Shown piece by piece: positions 35,644 to 48,117 of a DNA stretch of 64,000 nucleotides. How positions within the stretch are numbered: position 1 is the first letter of the stretch; every line of letters begins with the position of its first letter. A program made the position numbers and the translations under genes. This stretch comes from Straminergon stramineum (lineage: Eukaryota > Streptophyta > Bryopsida > Hypnales > Calliergonaceae): contig OY987265.1 of NCBI GenBank assembly GCA_963920665.1, forward strand, positions 25,301,001-25,365,000, given 5' to 3'. The notes below the pieces were generated by a model. The model was not told the DNA's origin. It ran no database searches and was given only the letters and a program-made list of their open reading frames with translations.

Positions 35644-36664
35644 CGTTACTTGCTTCCTTCACCTCAAAACTCGAAGCTCCAGTCCAGCTTGTATTTCGAA
35701 TCTCTTTCCAAAATATTTCTCAAACTATGCAAAGGAACTATCCGTACTGATCTCAGTGCTGCGTCTTCCTAAAGAGATCAGTCAGGACACAAATTCTGTG
35801 AACGATTGTTGCGAGCAACTGCAGTCGAAGACTGCGGTCACAACGACAATCGCCTAACAAGATTGCGCACATCCGTCAGTTACAACAGACATCGAAGTCC
35901 AACGTCTAAACTCGACTTACTGCGACTCACGAAAATCGCAAGGATTTTGTGAAATCTCATCGATCAGACTCCGCAGTGAGAGTTTTCGAGCGCTTCCAGA
36001 AGATTTCAGGTTCCGTAAACCTTAAAACCTGTACTTACAATGTTTGCCGTTGCGCGCCTTCGAGTATTGTCCGGGTGGCGCAAACAGCAGAAGCAAGAAA
36101 TCGGAGGAATATTGAATAAGACTCATCAGCTGAAGCTCAGTACGTAGTTTCCGATGGAGTTTGATATCCAAATCATGGGTACGCTTGAATCCGCAAATTT
36201 TCATGAAACGACTTTGACTGGAAACTGTGTCTAATTCGCCAAAGATTGGGTAAAAGCTCGGGCTTGTGCGCTCGAACGCTGTGATCCCGGCAATTTGAAC
36301 TGCCTGCATGTTTGTGGTACTGACTGCTTCTTCATGCGACCATTATTCTTCGTTCCGGACGAGGGGTGTGCCCGGAAATCTCGGAGAACTTACCGTGGAG
36401 GGCAGTTTAGCGGACCCAATGGGAATGATTCATGAGCCATGACGAGCTGACATGGATACAGGCTTTTAGTTACTGATCAGTCAGGTCCTCTTTTTTCCGT
36501 GCAATTAGTATGGACACACCTGGGGCTCAGAATTCATTTATGTTGGGCACATGTCTTCGAAATGGCATTAAAAGTAAATCTTCAAATTTTGAGGTGAAAT
36601 TCGGAAGTTGCAGTGAAGGTTTGAGGCCAAATGAAAGTGAAGAAAATTATGTGTCAAACGTAAA
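35644..36664 (-). promoter_or_regulatory. Upstream/5' region of the ABCB gene (boundaries not set)
   Basis: Higher-GC sequence directly upstream of the ATG at 35643, with only short overlapping frames. Likely 5' UTR and promoter; no core element could be assigned with confidence. Confidence 0.35.
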
Positions 36665-36666
36665 TA

Positions 36667-37044
36667 AGGTAGCCAACCCGTTTCCAACCACTTAAGCAAT
36701 TATGCATATTTGGAGCAGAGTTTTTTTGAATGCATAATTTTTCACATGTGCAAAAATAGAGTTTAGAAGGATTGCATATTTTTCCAGAATTTTATTACAC
36801 AAAATATAATTACTATGAATTTTTTCGTGGAAGATTCTCTTTGACATGTAATGATGGTATAGAGCTTTCTATATGTGACCATATGCTAATTGCAAAATTG
36901 ACCAAGGGCTAGTTGCAATATTGAGAGCCTTCCAACCAATCATAAAACAACACAACTACTCCAGGAATTGCACCACAACTTCACAGAAAGAAAGCATCCT
37001 ACATATTGGAAATAGGGGGATGATCAAAAATGGGTTGGCTACCT
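36667..37044. mobile_element. TA-flanked MITE family 2, copy a (378 bp)
   Basis: Termini AGGTAGCCAACCCGTTTC and the inverse of AAATGGGTTGGCTACCT are flanked by TA (36665-36666, 37045-37046). Non-coding. Copies of matching length are at 42627-43024 and, without its insertions, 46419-47733. Confidence 0.8.
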
Positions 37045-40000
37045 TACACTTAAAAGAAATCTGAAATTTTTCCCATAGGTGTCTATTAGGCATAGAACAC
37101 CATAATGTTAACCAATTTTTGGCATCATTCTATGATAAAGGGAAATTAAAGATGAAAATTGCAATTGAAAATTTAATTAGGATATTAGGATAAAAAAAAC
37201 TAGACTTGTTAAGAACCATTTCATTAATTGAGCTTGAATCCAAAGAAGAGCAATTTTGTAGTTAAAACTCAAATCAAGAGCAAGAAGCTAGAAATTACTA
37301 CAACACGCTTGTAGAATAAAAATCTTGAAACACCAAGCTACATCATCAAAGTTTGGAGTCAATAGCTTATATGGGCACAATTTTGGTGCTTACATGGACT
37401 TTGGAGATTAAATCATGATACTTTAGCTTGATGCTCCAAACCTCCTATTCTACCACTATATTTTAATACATGGAAGCAACATATTCTTTTGTAGAAAGTT
37501 AATAGTGTCTCAATGAAAGAAATTCCAACACCATCTACTACAAATGAATTCAAAGAACTCCCCACCCCCAAGCTAGATAGAAAAATTGCCTTTTGTTATC
37601 CAACAAGGCTCCTTAAAGTCATCCGTTGTACACAAATTAGTCTTTGAACATAGGGTTATTTCATAGGTCTATTGTAATAATTTTAAACTCAAATTTTCAA
37701 GATCATGTAGTTTGTGATTCTAGTAGGTGAGAAAAAAATTCACACTTTAAAAGTATTTAGATTATAGATAAAACATCATTTTTTTCTTTCAAGCTTGCCT
37801 TCAAACATCCAATTGTGGTGATATCATCGAAGTACTTTGAATGTTTTGGGGTGTATCCTATGAATTTCATCCATTCAAAATTGACCAAAGTAGGACAAAA
37901 GATTCCAATTTTTTCATAGAAATGGCATTGAGCAAAAAATAGCCTACAAATAAATTTTGTATTCTTGTACCTTCAAACAAGTTTATCAAGCGGCTAATCA
38001 TAAGTACCTCTAGCTAATAAATATATATTATTTTTGCACCTCTCTCCATTTATATGATATTTAGTACAATCATCTTTAGATGTTTTTAATTGAAAAGATA
38101 AAATCCCTATTGAGACAATCTTAGAATGCTACTACTTGTATATTTTAACAAAAGAGTTTTAAGGCTAGACATATTTAATGTATACTTAAGAGTATTGGGA
38201 CCCAACACGCTAGTGTTGCTTTCAAGACATGTCTTGATTTTCATTGGCTTACATTAGGTGAAACACCCAAAAACATCAAAATCAGTAATTTAGCAAGGTC
38301 AAAGGTGCCTTTGTTTTAAGAATATGTATTTCTATAGTATCAACAATTGAAAATCATAAATTTAGAAAATAAAGTTAGATAAAGTGTGAAATCACTACAA
38401 ATTTTCAAAATGGGAGCTCTCTAGGCCATTAAAACCATCATATAGCTTGGTTAGAAAAACAAAATCTATTGAATTAGTAATTCACCAATCATAATTAAGT
38501 ATGGAGACAATTTAATTGCACTTTGGAAGATACTTTCAATAGAAGTCTACCTATCATGAACGAGTAGACAAACTTTTGGAGGTATTTACATCTTATGTGG
38601 ACAAATGGAAAATGAAATGTGTATTGAAAGCAATATTGGCATATTGGGTACCTTTAGAACTTTCAAACTATAAATTTTGCCACCATTGCAAATGTAGGAG
38701 GTGCAAAAACTACCCATTTAAGAGCATATTAACTGAGATCTCTTTTATGTGGATCAAAGCATTTTCTAACAAAAAAAATCCAATAAAGATGAGAGGGAGA
38801 CACATCCATTAGAAATAGATTTATAATTTTTGAGACTTAAAGTGAATCAAATGTGATTTCCTAAAGCTCACAATAGAAGAATGTTATTGAAAGCCATAGG
38901 TACTGTCATTAAATGTCAAACAATTGTCCATCACTGGTGCAAATGGTCTTAAAAAAGTTCATTTATTTTTAGAAATATTAAAAATTGAGTTAAATAAAGG
39001 ACTTCAAAGTTTATTTTAGAGTAGAGAATCCATAATTGCCTGCAAACTAGAACTCCTCATAACTTTCATCTCATTGATTAAAATCAAAAGATTAAAAGCT
39101 TTTCACAAATATACAAATCTAGAAAACCAATATCAAATTTTTGTTTTTGAAAAAAGTGATATTTCTATCTACTAGGACTGCCCGGACGAGGAAAAAAAAC
39201 ACATTTCATGCAGGAACTGTTTGATCTTGTGGTCAGAAGTTATGAAAATTGTTGGTTCCTAAAGAAAAACCTCATCCCCATGCTGTGTGAAAATTGCAGA
39301 GAAAAAAAAATTCCATTCATAGTGAGTTGCCCACAATCACTATGTTGCCACAAAAACACAGCTTGGTCCTCCATTGGGGTTTAGTTTCCTGGCAAAAAAT
39401 ACCCACTGAAGTTTTTGTTCACCATTTTTTTCTTTTTTGAAACCCGGAGTTTATTCCAAGAAGAGAACCAAGAACAAATTTGTTCACCATTTTGAAGCCC
39501 GAGTATTTATTTATTTTTGGTGCAATCTTGGCACACTTTCGCCCCCATAAAAAGCTTTGGTACCACTTCACCACTGGACTATTTAGCATTCCTGTACTAA
39601 CAATGAATGGTACAATAGTACAGGCAGTTCATAGAGCCTGGACAGATTATGGACAGGACACAGCACCTTATCTCTCTCTCTCCGTATGGATAAGAGTGAA
39701 TAAATTTGAGTTTGTTTGGATACAGGGGACCTTTGTATCAATATTTCCTTCAGTACATTGAGTGAGATTTTCCTGTGCACTTTTTTAATGTTAAAATTTT
39801 ATTTTTTTAAATAAAATTGAACTTTTGTTCCAGAAACATGACATTCTCTAGGCCTACTAGCCGCAAGGAATCTATTCAGTTCAGTCCAGGACAACATAAG
39901 ATTAATAATAGTGGCGATCAAAAAGAGGCCAAGAAAGTTAAAAAAAGAAAAGCATAAAAGGGGGGCACCTTAAATACGGACATTTATGGTACGGGGCAAG

Positions 40001-40189
40001 TGAGTGGCCAAAGCCTGGCTTCTCCAGTTCCCTCCAAGCTTCAGCTTTTGATCATATCTTCCTTTGCTCTTATAACTCATATTACGGAGTAAGCTTATAA
40101 GGTAAGCTTCCGTCTTGGTGGCTGGTGGTCTTTGTACTGTACAGTACTGTTCTTTTCTGTTTTGAAACGTGGTCTTAACTTAAGCTTAC
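37045..40189. other. AT-rich intergenic DNA, no gene seen
   Basis: No domain-bearing ORF. About 38960-39190 is an inverted, diverged partial copy of the dispersed repeat at 43920-44160, sharing a GAATC(C/T)CATAA..TACCC-type block and a GGGCAGTCC motif. Confidence 0.45.
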
Positions 40190-40601
40190 AGTAGGGGGCT
40201 CATGAATGGACCATCTAAGGGCTGGTCCGCCTTTTTCATGTGGTTTCTCAGATGGGATTATTTTTAGCTCATTTTTCAAACAAAGAGAAATAGATTCTCA
40301 TTGTAACACAAGTCATTTCGTATTTTTTGAAACATTTTGGAATTACTTATGAATTTTCAAAAAAGATGAGTCATGGGTCTCTAGTTATGTCCCTAGGTCT
40401 TCCATAAACTGTTCACTTGCAACTTCTAGAGAGAAATGGGGAAAGCAAAGAGAATGATTGGCTCTTGCAATAAATAATATTTTTTTTATCAATCCATTCA
40501 ATGACTATAGAAGGTCCATTTAAAGACTACCTCACTTTCATTTCAGGGAAGTCTACATGGGTAGTTCAAGATGCCCGCTCGTTTTCAAAGCCTCCTACCT
40601 T
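40190..40601. mobile_element. Diverged MITE related to 10475-10794
   Basis: The left end GTAGGGGGCTCATGAATGGACC and the right end CAAAGCCTCCTACCTTATAC are weak inverted partners. The interior shares a GGAATTACTTATGAATTT block with the 10.5-kb element. Boundaries are approximate. Confidence 0.4.
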
Positions 40602-42624
40602 ATACTTTTCTCTCTTGCAATGAAATTTTGTTTCATTTGTGTTAAAAAAAATCAAAATCAAATATAAGGTTCATTATGATCTAGACATCCCAACAAACTC
40701 TTCATTCCCACTCTTCATTCAATGTCAGCCCCTAAAGGACCGAGGTAGATTTCAAGCAAAAATTGTCAAGAATTGCAACTTTTTAGGGCAGCAAGAAAAA
40801 AATGAAAGAAAAAAAAAGTTGTTTTTTCCAAATTCAATTGTACAAATTTATGCTAGACTTCTTTGGGAACATTTTCATTTTTTTTAGAAACTGTGACTGC
40901 ACGGATTGAAAGATTATAATGTTTGAAGTTAGGTGAAAAGGTATTTTTCCAACCGACTTGCCAAATAGGGCCTACAAACTTTAACTCCTTCTAGAATGAG
41001 ATTCTTATACTAAAAATGGTTAATTTTTTTTGAGATTTTCATCTTGTATAATGTAAGCTTCACACCCACCAAGTTTCAAAATCACAGGAAGAGTTTTGCA
41101 CATGCTGCCCAAGTTGCCTTCAAAGTTTAGGGCATCTTAACTTTTGCTCCAGGCACTCGATTAGAAAAAAAATAGGTTTTCAAGAAGGGGGTACATTGTT
41201 ACACATCATGTCTAAATTTCATGTACATCTAACCAAAAATGACTTTGTAGGAACCTACCTAAGATTTCTTGCGTACGTTGAACGAGCACTTGGTCCTTTA
41301 GGAGTTAAGCACTTTAAAAATTCATAGTTTATTCATATGGTGTCCAAAAAATCCATTCTAAGAGAATCTAGAATCCCCTTTTGATTACCAATAAGATCCC
41401 ATTGAAAAAAAATTCCAATATGATAGTTGGAACCATGGTGAATTGCTTATCTAAACAATTTTAGGTGTAATTAATGTAAACTATAGTTATACAAAACATA
41501 ACATAGTCATTAGGGGTAGTCATGACTTCTTCACTATGCTCCCATTCTTCACAAAATTGGGACGTGGCAATTTAGGGCTAGCTTGGAGCAAACTCTCAGT
41601 GGCAAACTATACTTCTACTAAGAAGGCCTCTCGACATTTGTTACTCTCCTCTGGAATAGAAGAATGGACGTGCTGAAGATTTCACGAGCTAAGTATATTC
41701 TATGATCTGCATCGCTTGCCCCTGCACTTTGAACAAGGACTCAACACCTACTACACTTGTGTGTATTTTTTAGTCGGAAATGAACTTGTTTTTCGTAGGA
41801 ATCCTCCATATGATGCAAAAGGGGTCAGACCATCTTCACCCAGAAAAGCAACACATTGTCTCCTATTTTCTTGCACTCACTGTTCATTCTTCAAAGAACT
41901 TTCAGTTGATCTTCATTCACACTTTCATACATTTCTTATGTGATGAGAATATTTGTGTTAAAAAGATATATGGATCTGAATTGCTTATTGCAAGGGTTTT
42001 CAGGAGCTTCCTACTAGCTTTTTGACTAATAATTAAATTGAAGTGCTCAAAAATACTTAGGTAGTCCAAATCATAATATTTAAAAAAGAAGCAATGTTAA
42101 AATATTATTGAAATAAGTTTGGCATTCACCCAAATTTTTCTTAATTTTTTTGGGTGGACACATTTACTTAACCTCTTGACCTCCCAACCTTGAACTCTCA
42201 ACCTTATATGTTATAGTTTTGTTAAGTGTTAGGGGTTGTTGCATATAAGACAAATATTTTGTTTGTAAGAGATTGCGCTATAGAATGGTCAAAATGGCAA
42301 GGCAAGAACTTTGCAATATGTGTTTACAATTAATTATAAAGAAGGGATGAAAGATTGTGTGTAGCCAGTTGAACATCTACAAATGATAAAATCTTTATAT
42401 AATTATTCTTTTTTCTTCTTTTCACTTTTTTTTGGGAAAAAACGAAGTCAATAATTCAAAAAAAAATTTAGGCACCTTTCTAATTATTTGTTTTCTGAGT
42501 AAGCTACTTGTAAGCTATGGTTCTCTAACTTCAAAAAGTGAGTCTATGTTGTGTTCAATATCATACCATATGCTATACTTTGAAAATGAGTGAATAAAAT
42601 CTAAATGAGCAAGCACAAAAGTTG
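40602..42624. other. AT-rich intergenic DNA, no gene seen
   Basis: Short frames only, including two overlapping plus-strand frames at 41716-42025 without domains. A TTGCAATGAAATTT..TTTCATTTGTG phrase at about 40613 recurs at about 47748. Confidence 0.4.
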
Positions 42625-42626
42625 TA

Positions 42627-43024
42627 AGGGAGATGACCCATTATTAATCACAAACCCAGTCTAGCAAGGTAGGGTGGAGTAATTTCAATCAGGAGGTGAT
42701 TAGCAACAATTAATGTTGGCACAATTCCTGGGCAGTTGTGGTGCATTATGATTGGCTATAAGACTCTCAAGATTGGAACCAACCCTTGTTGGATTTTGCA
42801 ACCAGCCCTTGGTCAAAAATAAGAAGGTCTATATGACCAATATGGGTAGAACAAAATCTTCAGCTTAAAAATCCATAGTAATTATTTTTTGAGAAAAAAA
42901 AATCTGAAAAATTATGGAAACCTTATGAACTCTATTTCTGCTCATGAGAAAATTTCCCCATTGTTGAAACCTCCCTTGCAAGTATGTGTATCCGCTTAAG
43001 TGGTCAGAAATGGGTTGGCTCCCT
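42627..43024. mobile_element. TA-flanked MITE family 2, copy b (398 bp)
   Basis: The left end AGGGAGATGACCCATTA and the inverted right end AGGGAGCCAACCCATTTC are flanked by TA (42625-42626, 43025-43026). It is in the opposite orientation to copy a and non-coding. Confidence 0.7.
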
Positions 43025-43422
43025 TAGTATACTACAATCCTAAAAAGATGGAAGCAAAAAGCAATTCCAATTTGGAAGTAAATGAATTTTTAACCACACC
43101 AACAGACTCAATTGTTTCATTCGTTTTCAATATCACTCAAAAAATTGTCAATGCTTATTTTTTGAGCCACTATCAATGACTTCAACATTTAATTGCATAC
43201 TCAAATATTTCCTTTCTACTAGTGAAACTCATGCGACACCTCTAATACATACAAATGCTAGAAGTGAATGTAAAAACAAATTTGAATTCAATGAATTCAT
43301 GCTAATTGACATTTCCATCAGTGACTTATTCATAATACAAAGTTCTAAAATAAATAAACAAATGTTACTAGTACTTATTAAGTATGTAGTTGGTGATTTC
43401 AAAAACCATCTCATTTGCAGTA

Positions 43423-43559
43423 AGGTAGGAGGCTCTTGAAGTGTCCGGGTTCTAATTGCAAATCCTATCTAGGAATGAATGACATATTGTTTGAAATATC
43501 TCTTACTATCAAAGATGAGTTAGGTAGGCTTAAATGGACACTTTAAGAGCCTCCTACCT
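43423..43559. mobile_element. TA-flanked MITE, 137 bp, AGGTAGGAGGCTCTT termini
   Basis: The left arm AGGTAGGAGGCTCTTGAAGT and the right arm ACTTTAAGAGCCTCCTACCT are inverted with one mismatch. TA lies on both sides (43421-43422, 43560-43561). With arms of about 26 bp, the element can form a near-complete hairpin. Confidence 0.8.
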
Positions 43560-43919
43560 TAATGAAGTTGAGTAAGTTCATAACATGTTATTATTTTTGT
43601 TACTTGAACTTAGAGCTTGTTTGCACCAAAAAAGTTTGGGTAGGTACCATAGCTATCTTTTAATTAAAACACTCCATTTGGAGGGACTCCAATCCAATTT
43701 TTTTGGGATAAACATGCCCTTATCCTCTAAGTGCCCCAACTGCATTTTTGACAACATAGCAATTTTGGATAGGTCACTACAAATGAAATTTTGATTTTAT
43801 TCTCTTAAAATTTCACTCAACAATAGGTGCCCAAGGAGTAGTTTTAATGTACAAAATTTTTCATAAAATTTGACTATATGGTTAAAAAAAGTTATTGCAT
43901 GATATGTCATCTCTATTGC

Positions 43920-44665
43920 TTGGTGGGCAGTCCAAGCAACTAAAAAATATTCTTAGAAAATCACTTTTCTCATGAAAAAAAATTTGAAATTGACTCTCTA
44001 GATTTATATATACATGGAAAGCTTTGGATCATTCCATTTTGATTAATGAGATGAAAGTTATGAGGAGTCTTAGTTTGCGGGTAGTTATGGAATCTCTACT
44101 CTAAAGTAAATGTAGAAGTCCTATATTTATTTCAATTTATAATACTTTGGAAATAGAATAAAATCATAGGTTGTGGATTGTTTATTACAACACTACAACC
44201 ATAGGGATTGACATTTTTCAATTCTATAACAGAATTCTCTACAATTTAGTATTTTGAATCATTCTCTACTTCTTTCTACTTGCTAATTTTTTCCTATATG
44301 TTATACAATTCCCAATTATCTAAATTTATTTAAGCATGTAGCCAACTTGCCTTGAAGAAAGAATACAAAGAAGCATTGTCATTTTGAACATTTTTTCTTA
44401 CAAATGTGACCATGTCATGAGCATCTACCTAAATTTTTGCAGGGCCCCCAAAAGGATTTTTGCCAATTCAAACACTTATATCTTGCAATCTACTTGGTTA
44501 AAATTTCTGAAATTTATTTCAAATCCTCTCAAACTAGACTACTACGAGATCCTACAATTACATGTGTCCCCAAATGTATTTTTTTCTAAAATTTGGTATT
44601 TGTACTAGAAATGATAGTTTTGGAGCATTTTAGGTGAAAATACACTTAAATACATTTTAGGGGTT
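43920..44665 (+). repeat. Dispersed repeat, about 750 bp, also at 38.96 kb and 63.48 kb
   Basis: The right part (about 44180-44665) recurs inverted at 63480-63970, with the shared landmarks AGAGAATGATTCAAAATACT, GGAAAAATCAATAAGTAG-like and TTAACCCCTAAATGTATTTG. The left part (43920-44160) recurs inverted at 38960-39190. One end reads TTAACCCCTAAA, like the TTAA elements nearby, but the other end was not found. Confidence 0.65.
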
Positions 44666-45770
44666 AAGAAGTGTACCCATTTTCATTAGAGAGTTGTACA
44701 ATTTGCTTCAGTGCTCATAAATTGACAAAATTCTACAATATTAACTTTTTAAACATTTAACTCATGATAAATTTCAAAATAGATGTGACGTACAACTTTC
44801 CTCCAATTAAATAATTATTTTGTCACCATAGTGAATAACCAACCTCATTGCTATGGTATGATAAAGCCCTAAGAATCCATATGAGGAAGACAGATGTAGA
44901 TTTTGAATTGTAATTATTAGCAAAATAAATTATAGCACAAGTAGAATCTAGACATCAAACCTTCATTTCAACTAAGTTTTTTTCCTCTTCCTATTTTTAT
45001 GTGAACCCATTCAATACTTTGTACCATATGCTCGGTCTTTGTGTAAATTAGCATTCTTTGTATCTTCCTGAATGTTGTACATGTTATTCCTCCTAGGGTT
45101 TGACCTTTGGCTCTCCGCCATTTGTTCTTAATCTTCTTGGAATAAACTCTGAGTTTCACCTAAACAAAAACAAAACTTTGTATCGTAGTTATGAGTTCCA
45201 AGTAACCATTCTAGATACATTAGTGAAGGATGAACAAAATTTGTTTTTTCAACATACTCAGATGCACTTTATTCAATTCCTTTAGCCCGAACCTTAACCC
45301 ATAAAGGAGGTTACAACCACCATTGGCCTACGTTTGGAGTATTCTACTCAAATGTGTAGGAGAATAGATGTATTTGCAAATACATGCAACTTGAATATTG
45401 CGGGCATTGGTGTAAGGAATATTTAAATATTTTTTTAAATATTATTTAGAGGTTAAATGAAGAATTTGTGCCTATAGGAAGTGAGTCAACAACCCTTGTA
45501 GAATACGACTTGTATCTCCTGCAAACCCTCGAGATGAAACTATGTTGCTATGGGGTGTCAAGTTTTTAAGTAGTGACCAATTTAGGAGGTCTATTAGTTT
45601 CATTGAACAACATTCAGTAGAATCTTGGATCTTGAGCATCACACAATCAAACACAAGTAGAATAGGAAGCTTTACTTGATGTGGGGGTAATTTGTACTAC
45701 GACATCACATCACCCTGCTTCGGTCTAACAAGACAATTATGATTACGCATTGCCTATGTGAGGTACTATA
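44666..45770. other. AT-rich intergenic DNA, no gene seen
   Basis: Only short frames without domains; no repeat boundary identified. Confidence 0.4.
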
Positions 45771-45977
45771 CTAAGGTAGGGGAACCTAGTACCACCCAAA
45801 TGTAGGACTGTCATTGATTCTAGAGTGAGAATCTATGACATGATCACATGCCTTAACTTCACAACAAGTGAAGTTAAGACATGTACTTCCATCATAAATT
45901 CTCATTTTAAGATCAACAAGGGTCCTACATTTGGCTAGTATTAGGGGAATGGTTGGTATTGGGTTCCCCTACCTTAG
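45771..45977. mobile_element. TA-flanked MITE, 207 bp, CTAAGGTAGGGG termini
   Basis: The termini CTAAGGTAGGGGAACC and GGTTCCCCTACCTTAG are exact inverses, and weaker similarity continues inward through a GTCCTACATTTGG / CCAAATGTAGGAC pair. Flanks are TA on both sides (45769-45770, 45978-45979). The centre also holds an inverted CTTAACTTCAC / GTGAAGTTAAG pair. Confidence 0.8.
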
Positions 45978-46447
45978 TATCCATGAACCTCTACAAAAGA
46001 CCTTGCCCAAACCCCACCCATGCTTATATTTTTTACAAACTTTTGGTTGTCACAGTATGCCTAAATATTTTGCTATGCTTTATCAGCCTCCATATGGGAC
46101 ACAAGCAAAAAATCTGGGATCAAAAAGAAGCTTCCTAATCTCTAAAATATTGCTCTTTAGAAGAACTGCCCTCAGAATACCGCCCAAGCCGGTTTTGTTT
46201 CCTGCAAAACTTGTTATCACATTACCCTTGTACCATGGCAATACTGCAAATCAATAATTCGAAAATTGAGTGTGGAAGCCTGAAGGTCAACTTGCAACTA
46301 AAACTGCGAATAACTTATGGTATCAAACGATGAGAAGGTCACTGGAGCTTATCATCATACCACTGGACCAAAAGTCATGGCATTCAGTATGAGTGAGTGT
46401 TGTGCCTGGCATCTTGTAAGGGAGGCAACCCATTTCCAATCACTTAA

Positions 46448-46770
46448 CCCCACAAGGCCCCAGGAGCCATTTTTTGGCCTTTCACCTATTCTACACAACA
46501 GGTCAAATTTATAACTTGATATTCCTACATTCTAAGAAATATATCTAAAGAAATTTCATATTATGATATTCATATTGAAAAGGGAAGGTCAAAAGTACAA
46601 TTGACATCATAAAATAAGCTCAATGTACAATGTGCATTATCAATCAAAGTTCAAACTTGTGAAAAAGTGTTTAATGTACTGTTTCCCTTTATCAATGGAA
46701 ATTGTCCGTTTGGTTCAAAAAAAAAAAAAAACTTGTGAAAAAGTACAATAATTGCCTGGGCCTTGAGGGA
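46448..46770. mobile_element. TTAA-flanked element X (323 bp)
   Basis: Starts CCCCACAAGGCCCCAGG after TTAA (46444-46447) and ends CCTGGGCCTTGAGGGA before TTAA (46771-46774); the ends are inverted with few mismatches. Non-coding, with an A-rich run near 46718. It shares its right TTAA with element Y. Confidence 0.75.
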
Positions 46771-46774
46771 TTAA

Positions 46775-47373
46775 CCCTTGAACGGCCCGAAGGCCCTCTG
46801 TGGCCGTATGCGAGCTTTTTTCACGTATTTGGGCGTACTGAGGCACATTTGGTTTTTTGTGTACACAGGAAACTTCCCGATGCTGAAAATGCGCATCAAA
46901 TGATATGATCCACTACTGAAAATACAACGTTGAACAGTGGGTAGACACAGGAATAAGCGAAATGACCTACGATACATCGGCGAGTACGTATGGGAGGACA
47001 CCTTCTGAGCATCCTCGTTTCGGGCGCGATACTGCAAATTTCGATTCCATTTTTTGGGAGGGTGCTCAATGCATCAGTGTGAAGGCACCCACCGGAGCGA
47101 TCTCCCAGAAGTTGACACTGAAATTTTAAAGAAACCAAAACTTATCTGCACAAGACACTACGGCATTGCTGGCTTCGCATTCTGTGAAAATTCTGTGCAC
47201 TTCAGCAAGCAGGTACCTTGTAGAAATTCCTGCATGACCTCAAGCATGTATGAACACAATCGGAATGGCTGAAAGTCCCAATTCACGTAAATTCCGCCTT
47301 CCAATGAATTCGTCTCTGATCGTATTCGTGGGCTACGGTGGCGTACAGGAAGAGCCCGAGGGCCGTTCAAGGG
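46775..47373. mobile_element. TTAA-flanked element Y (599 bp)
   Basis: Terminal repeats CCCTTGAACGGCCC are perfect over 14 bp. TTAA flanks both sides (46771-46774, 47374-47377). Clearly richer in G+C than the surroundings and without a long ORF. TTAA target and CCC-starting termini fit a piggyBac-type non-autonomous element. Confidence 0.85.
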
Positions 47374-47877
47374 TTAAGTGGTTACACATATCTGGAGGGC
47401 GTGTTTCTTGGGTGGGAAATTTTCCAATGTGCAGAAATAGAGTTAAGAAGGTTTTCATAATTTTCCAGATTTTTATTTATCAAAACATAATTATTAAGAA
47501 TTTTTGAGCAAAAGATTCCATTCTTCCCACTCTAGTTATGTAGACCTTCATCTTTTCGACAAAGGTTGTTTGCAAAATCTACCAAGGATTGAGAGTATTG
47601 TAAAACAATCACAATGTACGACAACTGCGTAGAAAACCGTGTTGTAGTTAATCATTGCCATCTCCTCCTGTGTAGAAAGAGAGTAGTCTATATTGCCAAA
47701 AGGGGGCGGTAATCAGGAATAGGTTGCCTCCCATACTTCACCTTTGCAATGAAATTTCATTTCATTTGTGTCTAATTTTTTGAATTTTTTAAGTATAAGT
47801 GATTGTGTCATAGGCAAGGTCATTTTCCACCGCCATTTACGTTACTATAGATATTTCTACTTGCATAATATTGTTAA

Positions 47878-48117
47878 CCCTGTAATGTCGTTGTGGACAC
47901 TAATTGACAGATATCTATAGAGAAGCCTTTTATGTAAGACATGAGTGTGCATGTTAACTTTTGGGAATTTTGTGTGAGAGGGGGGTGTCTTGCATAGTAG
48001 TTTCACTCCCCCCCTACAATGAATGTTTTTTGCTTTTTCTATAGCAAATGATTCACATAGTACCAAAAAAGATGATTTTTCATAGTAACCAACCCATCCT
48101 CTTAGGATTAACCAACC
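47878..48117. mobile_element. TTAA-flanked element (240 bp), related to 50716-50937
   Basis: TTAA at 47874-47877 and 48118-48121. The interior shares a TAGTAGTTT..ACTCCC..AATGAAT block and a CATAGTAACCA / CATGGTCACCA block with the 50.7-kb element. The termini (CCCTGTAATG and inverted TCCTAAGAGG) have diverged. Confidence 0.55.

Larger units (their letters stand above)
46419..47733. mobile_element. TA-flanked MITE family 2, copy c, split by two TTAA insertions
   Basis: Left terminus AGGGAGGCAACCCATTTCC after TA (46417-46418); inverted right terminus TGGGAGGCAACCTATTCC before TA (47734-47735). Removing the two inner insertions with their TTAA duplications leaves about 385 bp, close to the 378 and 398 bp of copies a and b. 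The CACTTAA motif of copy a is exactly where the insertions occurred. Confidence 0.8.
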
